Origin: Amycolatopsis sp. CA-126428
Lineage (GTDB): Bacteria; Actinomycetota; Actinomycetes; Mycobacteriales; Pseudonocardiaceae
Length of the DNA: 64,000 nucleotides
Reading direction: 5' to 3'
NCBI RefSeq assembly: GCF_002904335.1
Contig: NZ_PPHF01000095.1
Location: 1 to 64,000 of the forward strand
This document shows, piece by piece, positions 50,479 through 58,541 of the stretch. The notes beneath the pieces were generated by a model, which worked only from the letters and a program-made list of their open reading frames with translations, was not told the DNA's origin and ran no database searches. The position numbers and the translations under genes are program-made. Each line of letters begins with the position of its first letter. Positions within the stretch are counted from its first letter, which is position 1.

Positions 50479-51665
50479 GGACGGCCCGCCCAGGCCAGCG
50501 TCACGTCGCGGTCGAGCAGGGCGATCGCCCCGTTGGCGTCGTAGAGCCGGTCGTTCGCGTAGTTGAGGCTCGCCGAACGCAGGTCGCGGTGGACGCGTTC
50601 CAGCGGCAGCGCGGAGTCCCGCATGTACCCGTGCCGCAGGCCGGTCAGCTCGACCAGCTCGTCGACCACGGCGGCGCAGCGCTCCGCCGCGTGCACCTTC
50701 AGGCCGTTGAGCCGCAGCTGCACGGCGGGTGCCTCGGCGTCGGGCGCGTCGGCCGCGTCGCGGATCACCTGCGCCAGCAGGGCGGCCACGGTGTCCAGGT
50801 CGAGCCGGGCGCGGGCCAGCCGCCGGCGCAGCAGCTCGGACGACGGGTCGAACGAACCGCGGGTGCGCGGGTCGCGGATCATGCCCAGCACCGAGCTCAG
50901 CGCGCCGCGCGCGGCACCGAGCCAGCAGGCGGCCCAGCCGATGTGCCCGGCGGGCACGAACGTCCGCATGGCCACCGCCCGGAACCCGGCGGGCGCCCCG
51001 ACGAGCTGGTCGGCCGGGACGTCCCCGGTGATCCGCAGCGGGACGCTGTGCGTGCCCCGCATCCCCATCGGGTTCCAGCTGCCGCGCCCGGGCTCGGCGG
51101 TGACCTGCCCGCGGTCGGCGTAGACGAGCGAGACGTCGTCGTAGCCGGCTTCGGGCGAGGCCCGCATGGTGATCAGGAACCCGTCGGCGACCGCACCGCC
51201 GGTGACGATCGGGGCGTCGCGGTCGATGCCGAGGGAGCCGCCGTCCGGGCGCAGCGGTGCTTCGGCGGTGAGCAGGTGCCCGCCCTTGCCGCGTTCGCTG
51301 GTGACCGAGGCGACGTAGACCTCGCCGCGGGCGATCCGCGGCAGCAGGTCCGCGCGCAGCCGCGGCCCGGCGTGCTCGGCGATCGCGGCGACCTGCTGGC
51401 CGTGCATCGCCCAGATCATCGCCGTCGACAGGCACGCGCCGCCGAGTTCCGCGGCGGTGCGGGCCAGGTCGGCCAGGTCGCCGCCGAGGCCGCCGTGCTC
51501 CACCGGCACCAGCAGGCCCATCAGCCCGCTCTCGCGCAGCGCGTCGAGGGAGGCGGCCGGGAACGTGGCGCTTTCGTCGACCGCCCGCGCGTGCTCGGCG
51601 AGCACACCCACCACGCGGGCCGTGCGCTCGGCGAGCGTGGGCGCCGCGGGCGCCAGCGCCGTCAC
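50475..51665 (-). CDS. Acyl-CoA dehydrogenase-fold flavoprotein (two-component monooxygenase or acyl-ACP dehydrogenase)
   Basis: A 396-residue enzyme. Features are the N-terminal helical domain (DALRESGLMGLLVPVEHGGL, GDLADLARTAAELGGACLST), the beta domain (SVTSERGKGGHLLTAE, SWNPMGMRGTHSVPLRI) and the C-terminal bundle (RDLRSASLNYANDRLYDANG). Either it dehydrogenates a carrier-bound acyl group or, with the coupled flavin reductase, it hydroxylates it. The adjoining reductase favours the second. GTG 51665 overlaps the stop of ACP 2 by GTGA, so the likely substrate is bound to that carrier. I cannot see a decisive catalytic glutamate. Confidence 0.85.
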   Translation of the reverse strand: MTALAPAAPTLAERTARVVGVLAEHARAVDESATFPAASLDALRESGLMGLLVPVEHGGLGGDLADLARTAAELGGACLSTAMIWAMHGQQVAAIAEHAGPRLRADLLPRIARGEVYVASVTSERGKGGHLLTAEAPLRPDGGSLGIDRDAPIVTGGAVADGFLITMRASPEAGYDDVSLVYADRGQVTAEPGRGSWNPMGMRGTHSVPLRITGDVPADQLVGAPAGFRAVAMRTFVPAGHIGWAACWLGAARGALSSVLGMIRDPRTRGSFDPSSELLRRRLARARLDLDTVAALLAQVIRDAADAPDAEAPAVQLRLNGLKVHAAERCAAVVDELVELTGLRHGYMRDSALPLERVHRDLRSASLNYANDRLYDANGAIALLDRDVTLAWAGRP

Positions 51666-51919
51666 CGGGCACCCGCCGTGGTGTCCTGCGCCTGCTGCAC
51701 CCGGTCCAGCAGGGCGTCGCGGGTGGCGAACGTGTCGTCGGTCATCGCCTCGTCGGGCAGCTCTACGCCGAACTCGTCCTCGAGGTCGAAGAGCAGGTCG
51801 ATGGCGCGCATCGAGTTCAGGCCGAGCTCCTTGAGCCGGGCGTCGGCGGTCAGCTCCTGCTGCGGGCCGAGGTTCTTCAGGTGCTTGCGCAGGATCGTGT
51901 CGAAGCGTTCGGTGTCCAT
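51662..51919 (-). CDS. Stand-alone acyl carrier protein (ACP 2)
   Basis: An 85-residue carrier protein with the phosphopantetheine Ser in LKELGLNSMRAIDLLFDLED. The acidic helix is EFGVELPDEAMTDDTFATRD. It lies between the PLP decarboxylase gene (16 bp upstream) and the flavoprotein gene (GTGA overlap). It is therefore the best candidate to carry the amino acid during decarboxylation and oxidation. AAAGGGAACCGACC precedes ATG 51919. Confidence 0.92.
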   Translation of the reverse strand: MDTERFDTILRKHLKNLGPQQELTADARLKELGLNSMRAIDLLFDLEDEFGVELPDEAMTDDTFATRDALLDRVQQAQDTTAGAR

Positions 51920-51935
51920 GGTCGGTTCCCTTTCG

Positions 51936-53153
51936 TCAGAGCGGATTGCGGGTCACGTGCAGCCGGGAGGCCGATTCCAGGCGGCCGTCGTCGACGACCG
52001 CCTCGGCGGGCGCCGGGTGGCCGAGGAACGCGAGCAGGCCGGCGGTCGGGCCGTAGGCGCCGGCGTTGGGCACGCTCACGAGGTCGCCGATCGCGGTGCT
52101 CGGCAGCCGGGCGCCGCGGGCGAGGACGTCGAGCGGGGTGCACAGCGGGCCGGCCACCGTCACCGGCTCGTCCTCGACCTCGCCGCCGGCCAGGACGTCG
52201 GCCGAGATCGAGGGGATGCGGCGCAGGCCGGACATGCCGCCGAGGTGGTGCACGCCGGTGTCGAGCAGGACGTACCGGGTGCCCTTGGACTCCTTCACGT
52301 CCACCACCCGGCTGAGCAGCACCCCGCAGTCGCCGACGAGGTAGCGGCCCGATTCGAAGGACACGCGGGGCGCCCCCTCCCGCCACGCGGGCAGGCGGTC
52401 GTCGAGCAGGGTCTCCAGCGCCGCCGCGAGCCCGGTGAACCGCGGCCGCTCCCCCACCCGGGCGTAGGGCAGGCCGAACCCGCCGCCGAGGTCGATTTCG
52501 TCGAGGCCGGGGAAGAGCACGGCGAGCTTTTCGGCGATGCCGATCCCGACCTCGAACTGGGCCAGCAGGTCCTTCTCGTCGGTCAGGTTGGTGCCCATGT
52601 ACAGGTGCAGCCCGGTGACGCGGGCGTGCCGGAACCCGGTGAACCGGGGTGTTTCGGCCAGCACCCACGACAGGTCCGCGCCGAACTGCGACGACGTCCC
52701 GGTCATGCTGAGCCCCGCGCCGGGCACCGGCTCGTCGGCGTTGACGCGCAACGCGCACCGGGCTTCGGCACCCGCCTTGCGGGCGAGGTCGTCGACGCGG
52801 GCGAGGTCGTCGGGCGAATCGACCGAGAAGCGCGTGACGCCGTGGGACAGGGCGTGCGCGACCGTCTCCGGGGTCTTGGCCGGGCCGGTGAGCAGCACGG
52901 CCTCCGGCGGCACCCCGGCGCCGAGCGCGGCGTCGATCTCGCCGGTCGAGCTGACTTCGGCTTCGCAGCCCAGCTCGTGCAGCAGGGCGATGATCCGCGG
53001 GTGCGGGTTGGCCTTGACCGAGTAGTACACAGTGGACGGACGGGGCAGGGCCGCGGTCAGGTCGGCGTGGGCCCGGCGGACGGCGTCGAGGTCGTAGACG
53101 AACGCGGGGGTGCCGTGGCGGGCCGCGATCTCCTCGTGCAGGGGCGTGATCAC
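51936..53153 (-). CDS. PLP-dependent (fold type III) amino acid decarboxylase, BtrK/VinO-like
   Basis: A 405-residue enzyme related to diaminopimelate/ornithine decarboxylases. The PLP Lys is in VYYSVKANPHPRIIALLHE. The barrel continues with GLHLYMGTNLTDEK and EIDLGGGFGLPYARVGE. The beta domain has SFESGRYLVGDCGVLLSRV and the substrate-site Cys in GPLCTPLDVLARG, with VPNAGAYGPTAG. In butirosin and vicenistatin pathways such enzymes decarboxylate an amino acid already bound to an ACP. Flanking ligase and ACP genes suggest the same here. GTG 53153 overlaps the ligase stop by GTGA. Confidence 0.88.
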   Translation of the reverse strand: MITPLHEEIAARHGTPAFVYDLDAVRRAHADLTAALPRPSTVYYSVKANPHPRIIALLHELGCEAEVSSTGEIDAALGAGVPPEAVLLTGPAKTPETVAHALSHGVTRFSVDSPDDLARVDDLARKAGAEARCALRVNADEPVPGAGLSMTGTSSQFGADLSWVLAETPRFTGFRHARVTGLHLYMGTNLTDEKDLLAQFEVGIGIAEKLAVLFPGLDEIDLGGGFGLPYARVGERPRFTGLAAALETLLDDRLPAWREGAPRVSFESGRYLVGDCGVLLSRVVDVKESKGTRYVLLDTGVHHLGGMSGLRRIPSISADVLAGGEVEDEPVTVAGPLCTPLDVLARGARLPSTAIGDLVSVPNAGAYGPTAGLLAFLGHPAPAEAVVDDGRLESASRLHVTRNPL

Positions 53154-54613
53154 AGGGCGGCCTCCAGAGCGCGCTTGTCGATTTTGCCGTTCACGCCGTG
53201 CGGGAGCGTGTCGACGACCTCGATCCGGTCGGGGATCTTGTGCGGTTCGAGGCGTTCGGCGAGCCCTTCGCGCAGCTGCCCGGGGTCGAGCGCGCCGGTG
53301 ACCGCGAGCACGGCCGGTCGGTCGCCGGCGGGCGGGAGCACCGCGGCTTCGGTGACGCCGTCGACGTCGGCCGCCGCGCCCTCCACTTCGACCGCGCTGA
53401 CCCGGAACCCGTCCTGCTTGTACTGGTCGTCGTCGCGGCCTTCGAAGTACAGGTAGCCCTCTTCGTCGACGCGGCCACGGTCACCGGTCAGCAGGGTGGC
53501 GCGGCCGTAGGCGTCGCGCGGGAAGCGGCGGGCGGTCTGCTCGGGTGCGCGCCAGTAGCCGCCCATCACGTTCGGCCCGCGGACGGCGAACTGGCCCACC
53601 TGCCCGGCCGGCAGCTCGGCGCCGTCGTCGTCGAGGACCAGGACCTCGGTGCCGGGCAGCGGCCGGCCGACCGAGCCGGGCCGGGTCAGGTACGCGTTCG
53701 GGTCCTCGATGGACACCCGCTTGCACTCGGTCAGCCCGTACATGGCCACGACGTCGAGGCCCGGGGAGAACTCCCGCAGCTTGGCCGACAACGAGGCCGG
53801 CAGCGCCGCGCCGGTGTTGGTCACCAGGCGCAGCGACGCCGGGAACCGCCCGGCCCGCGCGGCCAGCCGGGCCAGGGTGGCGCCGAGGCCGGGCACGAGC
53901 GGCAGCACGGTGACCCCCTCGCGCTCCACAGTGGACAGCAGGGCCGGTCCGGCCGCGGCGTCGTCGCCGAGCACCAGGCAGGCACCCGCCTCGGCGGCGA
54001 GGAAGACCTGGTAGAGCCCGTAGTCGAAGGACAGCGGCAGGCAGCAGAACACCCGGTCGGCCGCGCGGTAGCCCAGCCGCTGCGCGATCGCCGACACCGC
54101 GAACAGCACCTGCTCGTGCGTCGAGACCACGGCCTTCGGCATGGCGGTGCTGCCGGAGGTGTAGATGAGGCTGAGGATGTCGACGCCGGTGGCGCGCGAC
54201 GCGGGCACCTCGGCGTCCCCGGTCGCGGGGAGCTCGCTGAGCTTGTGCACCTTCGCCGTGCTGCGGGAAACGGTTTCGGCCGCGGCGTCGGCGGCCAGCA
54301 CCAGCGCGGGCTCGCTGTCGGCGAGGATGTGGTCGAGGTGGAACGGCCGGATCCGGTCGCTGACGACGACGTAGGCCGCACCCAGCCGCGAAACGGCGTA
54401 GAGCAGCGCCACCGTGTCGGGGGCGTGCGGCGCGGCGACCAGCACGCGATCACCGCGGCCGACACCCCGGCCGCCGAGCCAGGCCGCGAGCGTGTGCGAC
54501 CGGCGGGCCAGCTCGGCGTAGGTCCAGCGCAGGTCGTCGCGGGCCAGTGCGGGGGCATCCGGCGTGGCGGCGGCGCGCCGGTCGAGCAGGTCGTGCAGGA
54601 ACCGCGGGGTCAC
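53150..54613 (-). CDS. AMP-forming acyl/amino acid ligase 1 (ANL superfamily)
   Basis: A 487-residue adenylating enzyme. The P-loop A3 motif is LIYTSGSTAMPKAVVSTHEQ, A5 is MYGLTECKRVSI, A7/A8 are LLTGDRGRVDEEGYLYFEGR and DGFRVSAVEVE, and A10 has the catalytic Lys in GVNGKIDKRAL. It activates a carboxylate with ATP and loads a carrier protein. It has no fused carrier or condensation domain. Its position between ACP 3 (GTGA overlap) and the decarboxylase suggests it loads the amino acid to be decarboxylated, or extends it afterwards. Substrate specificity cannot be read safely. Confidence 0.9.
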   Translation of the reverse strand: MTPRFLHDLLDRRAAATPDAPALARDDLRWTYAELARRSHTLAAWLGGRGVGRGDRVLVAAPHAPDTVALLYAVSRLGAAYVVVSDRIRPFHLDHILADSEPALVLAADAAAETVSRSTAKVHKLSELPATGDAEVPASRATGVDILSLIYTSGSTAMPKAVVSTHEQVLFAVSAIAQRLGYRAADRVFCCLPLSFDYGLYQVFLAAEAGACLVLGDDAAAGPALLSTVEREGVTVLPLVPGLGATLARLAARAGRFPASLRLVTNTGAALPASLSAKLREFSPGLDVVAMYGLTECKRVSIEDPNAYLTRPGSVGRPLPGTEVLVLDDDGAELPAGQVGQFAVRGPNVMGGYWRAPEQTARRFPRDAYGRATLLTGDRGRVDEEGYLYFEGRDDDQYKQDGFRVSAVEVEGAAADVDGVTEAAVLPPAGDRPAVLAVTGALDPGQLREGLAERLEPHKIPDRIEVVDTLPHGVNGKIDKRALEAAL

Positions 54614-54858
54614 GGGCGTGCTCCTTCCGGAAGGGCGGCGGCGAGCAGCGACCGCAGGGCGGGGAGGCTTTCGAAGGCCTCCGGCACGATCTGCTCGGCC
54701 GGCACCTCGACGCCGAGGTCGTCTTCGAGCCGTTCGAGGACCGAGACGATCGCGATCGAGTCGAAGCCGGGCAGGTCGAACAGGGACTCGGCGGACAGGA
54801 CGTCGGTGGCGGGGACGCCGAGCACGTCGGCGACCGTCCGGGCCAGGGTGTCGGTCAT
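54610..54858 (-). CDS. Stand-alone acyl carrier protein (ACP 3)
   Basis: An 82-residue carrier protein. The phosphopantetheine Ser is in SLFDLPGFDSIAIVSVLERL, a GFDS form different from the LGLNS of the other two ACPs, so its partners may differ. It overlaps ligase 2 upstream (ATGA) and ligase 1 downstream (GTGA). Confidence 0.92.
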   Translation of the reverse strand: MTDTLARTVADVLGVPATDVLSAESLFDLPGFDSIAIVSVLERLEDDLGVEVPAEQIVPEAFESLPALRSLLAAALPEGARP

Positions 54859-56312
54859 CGGCTGTCTCCTCCGAGCGTTTCGGCCAGCACCCGTTTCGCC
54901 GTCTTGCCGGTGCTCGTGGTGGGCAGCGAGGACAGGACGTGCACCTGGGACGGCACCATGTAGTGCGGCAGCCGGGCGCGGCAGTGGCGGAGCAGGTCCG
55001 CGGGCAGCGTGTCGTGGTCGGTGCCGGCGCGCGGGACGACCGCGGCGTGCAGGCGGTGGGTGGTGGCCGGGTCGGGCAGCGCCACGACGGCGACGCCGTC
55101 CACGCCGGGGTGCGCGGCCAGGTGGGCTTCGACGTCGCCCAGCTCGACGCGGTAGCCGCGGGTCTTCACCAGGCCGTCCGCGCGGCCCAGCAGGTGCAGC
55201 GTGCCATCGGCGTCGCGGCGGGCGATGTCGCCGGTGCGGTAGCAGCGCAACTGTCCGGAGTGGACGATCGCGGCGCCGGTCAGGTCCGGCCGGCCCAGGT
55301 AACCCGGAGTGACGCAGCCGCCCGCGACGACCAGTTCGCCCTCGCCCTCGCCGTCGAATTCGATGTGCCCCTCGGAGTCACGCAGCCCGATGACGGCGCC
55401 GGTGACCGGCCGGCCGATCGGCAGGCGGCCGGCCGGGTCCGGCGGGCCCGGCAGCCGGTGCGCGGTGACGACGTTGGTCTCGATGGGCCCGTACAGGTTG
55501 GCCGCGGCCGCGCCGGGGACCAGGGCCATCAGCTCGGCGAGCGCGGCCGTCCGGAACTCCTCGCCGGCGAACAGGATCTGCCGCAGCTCCGGCAGGTCGC
55601 CCGTGGTCAGGCCGCCGCGGCGGGCGAGCGCGGCCAGCGCGGTCGGGACGGCGTAGACGCTGGTGATGCGCCGCTCGCGCAGCAGCCGTCCCAGCGCCGC
55701 CGGGAAGAGCGCGGCCCGCTCGGGCACCAGGTGCATGGCGGCGCCGCCGCGCAGGCCGGCGTAGAGGTCGTAGACGGGCAGGTCGAAGTGCAGCGGTGCG
55801 TGCACCGCGACCCGGTCTTGCGCGGTGAGCGGAAATTCGGCGGCGGCCCAGTCGGTGAACGCCGCCGCGTTGCGGTGGGTGATGACGACGCCTTTCGGCG
55901 TGCCGGTCGAGCCGGAGGTGTAGAGCACGTACGCCTCGTCGTCCGGGCCCACCGGCGCCGGCCCGCCTTCCGGCTGCTGCCGCAGCGCGTCGACGTCCAG
56001 GGATTCGGCGTCGAGCAGCGTTTCGCAGCCGGCGTCGGCGAGGACGAAGTCACGGCGGTCCGCCGGGTGGGCGGGGTCGATGGGGACGTAGGCGCGGCCG
56101 GCCCGCAGGCAGGCCAGGAAGGCGACCACTGTGCCGATCCGCTTGCGGCTCACCACCGCCACCCGGCCGGGCCGGTCGCCCAGCTGCCCGGCCAGCCCGG
56201 CGGCGGCGCGGGCGAGGTCGCCGTAGGTGATCGACGGGCCGTCGTCTTCGACGACCGCCACGGCGCCGGGCGTGCGCCGGGCCTGTGCGGAAAAGTGCTG
56301 GTGGATGAGCAT
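54855..56312 (-). CDS. Amino acid-adenylating ligase 2 (stand-alone A-domain type)
   Basis: A 485-residue adenylation enzyme closer to NRPS A domains and prolyl-ACP ligases than ligase 1. Motifs are A3 YVLYTSGSTGTPKGVVITHR, A4 HAPLHFDLPVYDLYAG, A5 NLYGPIETNVVTAHRLPG, A7 YRTGDIARRDADG, A8 GLVKTRGYRVELGDVE and A10 STGKTAKRVLAE. The GPIETNV stretch resembles the GPTETNV of stand-alone proline ligases, but a proline substrate is only a guess. ATG 56312 shares one base with the upstream stop (TGATG). ACP 3 is the likely acceptor. Confidence 0.92.
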   Translation of the reverse strand: MLIHQHFSAQARRTPGAVAVVEDDGPSITYGDLARAAAGLAGQLGDRPGRVAVVSRKRIGTVVAFLACLRAGRAYVPIDPAHPADRRDFVLADAGCETLLDAESLDVDALRQQPEGGPAPVGPDDEAYVLYTSGSTGTPKGVVITHRNAAAFTDWAAAEFPLTAQDRVAVHAPLHFDLPVYDLYAGLRGGAAMHLVPERAALFPAALGRLLRERRITSVYAVPTALAALARRGGLTTGDLPELRQILFAGEEFRTAALAELMALVPGAAAANLYGPIETNVVTAHRLPGPPDPAGRLPIGRPVTGAVIGLRDSEGHIEFDGEGEGELVVAGGCVTPGYLGRPDLTGAAIVHSGQLRCYRTGDIARRDADGTLHLLGRADGLVKTRGYRVELGDVEAHLAAHPGVDGVAVVALPDPATTHRLHAAVVPRAGTDHDTLPADLLRHCRARLPHYMVPSQVHVLSSLPTTSTGKTAKRVLAETLGGDSR

Positions 56313-57283
56313 CAAGCGGTTCCTTCCGGATGGTCGAGGGAGGCGCCGGCCAGCTCGGCTTCGGCGGCCAGCGCGGCTTCGAGGGCCGCGGGGACGGCCG
56401 GCGGCACCGAGCGGCCGGCTTCGACGCGGCGGATCGCGATGTAGGTGAGCTCCTGCAGCTTCTGCCAGCGCGGGAGGACGGTTTCGTCGAAGGCGCGGGA
56501 GAACCCGGGCGCGGGGGTGCCGGGCAGTTCCCGCAGCCAGAGGCCGTGCAGCTGCCGGTCGCGGGTGATCAGCCAGCTCTGCAGCGCGAGCCGGTGCAAC
56601 GCGGCCTTGTCCGGCTCGCGGTACTGCCCGGCGAAGGCGGCCGCCGTGCCGTCGGCGTGGGAGGCGAGGACGGCTTCGCAGTTCGCCCGGACTTCGCGTT
56701 CGGGGTCCAGCGGTTCCGCCGGCCCGCACGGTTCGAGCACCGCCCAGGCACCCCGGCCCAGGGCGGGCCCCAGGTCGCCGAGGACCACCTTGGTCGTCGT
56801 CGGCCGCGCGTGCCCCCACCGGGTCCGGTTTTCATACGGATCCACCACGTGCAGCACGGGTTCGCGGCCTCCTTCGACGCCTTCGACGACGAATCCGTGT
56901 TCCATGTGCTCATTTCCGCAATACGGCAGCCACGGCAGGAAAAACGCGTCCGCGGTGACGGCGACCGCGTTGCCGCGGCCGATCTCCGCCGTCCACGAAT
57001 CGAGGCATTCCGCCGTCGATTCGATGTCCGTCCATTTCGGCCGGAGCCCGGTGAAGCGGGCGACCGACCGGTCTCGCGCCCGCGGCGGCAGGTCGGGTTC
57101 GAGCACCCCGTCGATTCCGCCGACGACGCGGAACGCCCATTGGTAGGCGAACGGCGTGCGCACGTCGGCCACCCCGGCGTGCGCCAGCAGGAGCGCCACG
57201 ACGTCCGAAACGCAGTCCATGTAAGCGGAATCGACCCGACCCATGAGACGAGCGCAGGAAACGAAAGCGTGACGATCAGGCAC
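56312..57283 (-). CDS. BtrH-like putative acyltransferase (copy 2), first gene of the operon
   Basis: A 323-residue protein with a cysteine-peptidase-like N-terminal half. It shows an early Cys in MDCVSDVVALLLAHAGV, GNAVAVTADAFFLPWLPYCG, a His in EHMEHGFVVEGVEGGREPVL, and HVVDPYENRTRW with the Asp. This is the C39/BtrH_N layout. The helical C-terminus (ALQSWLITRDRQLHGLWLRE) is shared in style with copy 1, but the two are divergent. GTG 57283 follows GGGGGAACCT; the ATG at 57243 has no ribosome site. It opens the run of coupled biosynthetic genes. Confidence 0.65.
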   Translation of the reverse strand: MPDRHAFVSCARLMGRVDSAYMDCVSDVVALLLAHAGVADVRTPFAYQWAFRVVGGIDGVLEPDLPPRARDRSVARFTGLRPKWTDIESTAECLDSWTAEIGRGNAVAVTADAFFLPWLPYCGNEHMEHGFVVEGVEGGREPVLHVVDPYENRTRWGHARPTTTKVVLGDLGPALGRGAWAVLEPCGPAEPLDPEREVRANCEAVLASHADGTAAAFAGQYREPDKAALHRLALQSWLITRDRQLHGLWLRELPGTPAPGFSRAFDETVLPRWQKLQELTYIAIRRVEAGRSVPPAVPAALEAALAAEAELAGASLDHPEGTA

Positions 57284-57583
57284 AGGTTCCCCCAGGGGAG
57301 GTAGCGATGGACAATTCCACTCATTCGCTCAAAGGCGAAGCGGCGTGTAATAACTTTCTACCGCACCGGCAATTAGCGGGCAACGCGGCGGATTCGCCGG
57401 TCGGACGACCGGAACGAGGTGGATAACCGCCGGAGCGGAGAACCAAACCCGGGCATGCGCAGCAACCGCCGTGGCAAACGGACCAACTGCGTACCGCTGT
57501 CCGACGCAGCCGCGCGCCGGAGTTCACCCGCTCGGCGCACGGGCCGGAATCTCACGAAGCGGTACGGCAGGCCGGCCGGACCG
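57284..57583. other. Promoter region of the carrier-protein operon
   Basis: These 300 bp are less GC-rich than the window in their first third. On the minus strand TTGCCC, a 17-base spacer and TAGAAA form a weak promoter candidate. On the plus strand a small frame with a good ribosome site occurs at 57307 and is listed separately. The rest, up to the decayed epimerase, shows no convincing gene. Confidence 0.4.
57307..57426 (+). CDS. Possible 39-residue small peptide gene
   Basis: ATG 57307 follows GGGGAGG with a 5-base spacer and opens a frame of 39 codons (MDNSTHSLKGEAACNNFLPH, RQLAGNADSPVGRPERGG, TAA stop). It contains one Cys and a rare TTA codon. The ribosome site may be a by-product of the GC palindrome that also serves the divergent BtrH-like gene. 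It could be a precursor peptide, a leader or noise. Confidence 0.25.
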   Translation: MDNSTHSLKGEAACNNFLPHRQLAGNAADSPVGRPERGG

Positions 57584-58469
57584 TCATGCTCGGTCTCCGG
57601 CGGCGGAGTCGATCAGGTCCGCGGCGGTGCCGAGCAGGTGACCGAGGGCGTCGGCGAGGCTCGGGTGGCGGAATTCGTGGCCGGCCGCGGTCAGCCGCCG
57701 AGCTGCCACGCGCTGGTCGGCGACCGCCGGCTCGCGTGCGAGCGTATTCGGCGTTGCGCACCGGTTCCGGGCTCACCGCGTTGATCGGTCCACAGAGGAC
57801 GGAGTCGGCCAGGGCGCGCAGGTGGACGTCGGCCAGGTCGTCGAGACCGATCCACGGCATCCACCGCCGCCCGGTGCCGAGCGGGCCGCCCAGCCCGGCG
57901 GCGAACAGCGGGTACTGCAGCCGCAGCAGGCCGCCGCGCGGGCTCAGCACCAGGCCGGTGCGCACCCGGACCACGCGCAGCCCCGCCGCCGACGCCGGCT
58001 CGGTGGCCGCTTCCCAGTCCGTCACGACGTCGGCGAGAAACCCTTGCCCGCGCTCGCTTTCCTCGGTGAGGAGCTCGTCGCCGCGGTCCGGCCTGTAGTA
58101 GCCGACCGCGGACGCGGAGACGAACACCTTCGGCCCACCGGCGGTGCGCGCGGCCAGGTCCACGAGCGCCCGCGTCGGCGCGATCCGGCTCTCGCGCACG
58201 GCCCGGCGGTGGCGGTCGTCGAACGGGCCGGCGAGCGGGACCCCGGCCAGGTGCACGACCGCGTCGACGCCGGTGAGCAGGTCCGCCGCCGGGTCTTCCG
58301 GCTGCCACGTCCGCTCGCCGGGGGTCTCGGCGGGCCGCCGCACCAGCCGGACGACCCGGTGGCCGCCGGTGGTCAGCAAGACGGTCAGCGCCGTCCCGGC
58401 GAGACCGCTCGCCCCGGTCACCGCGACCGTCAGCGGATCGTGCCGGTAGCGCCGGTGCGCCGACAGCAT
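57584..58469 (-). pseudogene. TIGR01777-type NAD-dependent epimerase with deletion and frameshift
   Basis: The N-terminal part is a good SDR epimerase (LTVAVTGASGLAGTALTVLL, VVRLVRRPAETPGERTWQPE, VFVSASAVGYYRPDRGDELL, PWIGLDDLADVHLRAL). After SPEPVRNAEYART the frame runs into unrelated Arg-rich sequence. The true C-terminus (ADQRVAARRLTAAGHEFRHP, SLADALGHLLG) continues in another frame and stops at 57584. About 50-60 residues of the family are missing at that point. The N-terminal SRPBCC part seen in many actinomycete relatives is also absent. It is probably dead. Confidence 0.7.
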
Positions 58470-58519
58470 CAGCCGGGGGTTGCGGGACTCTGCGCCGATC
58501 GCGTCTGGCCAAACCGGCC

Positions 58520-58540
58520 AAGGTGAGCAAAACTCACCTT
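58520..58540. promoter_or_regulatory. Perfect inverted repeat AAGGTGAG-N5-CTCACCTT at the start of the DUF1206 gene
   Basis: The 8-bp arms with CAAAA spacer end one base before the ATG at 58542. The right place for the ribosome site is inside the repeat, on the side that reads CTCACCTT, so no normal ribosome site exists. It may be an operator overlapping a leaderless start, or an RNA hairpin. A second short palindrome TGGCC...GGCCA precedes it. Confidence 0.55.
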
Positions 58541-58541
58541 C

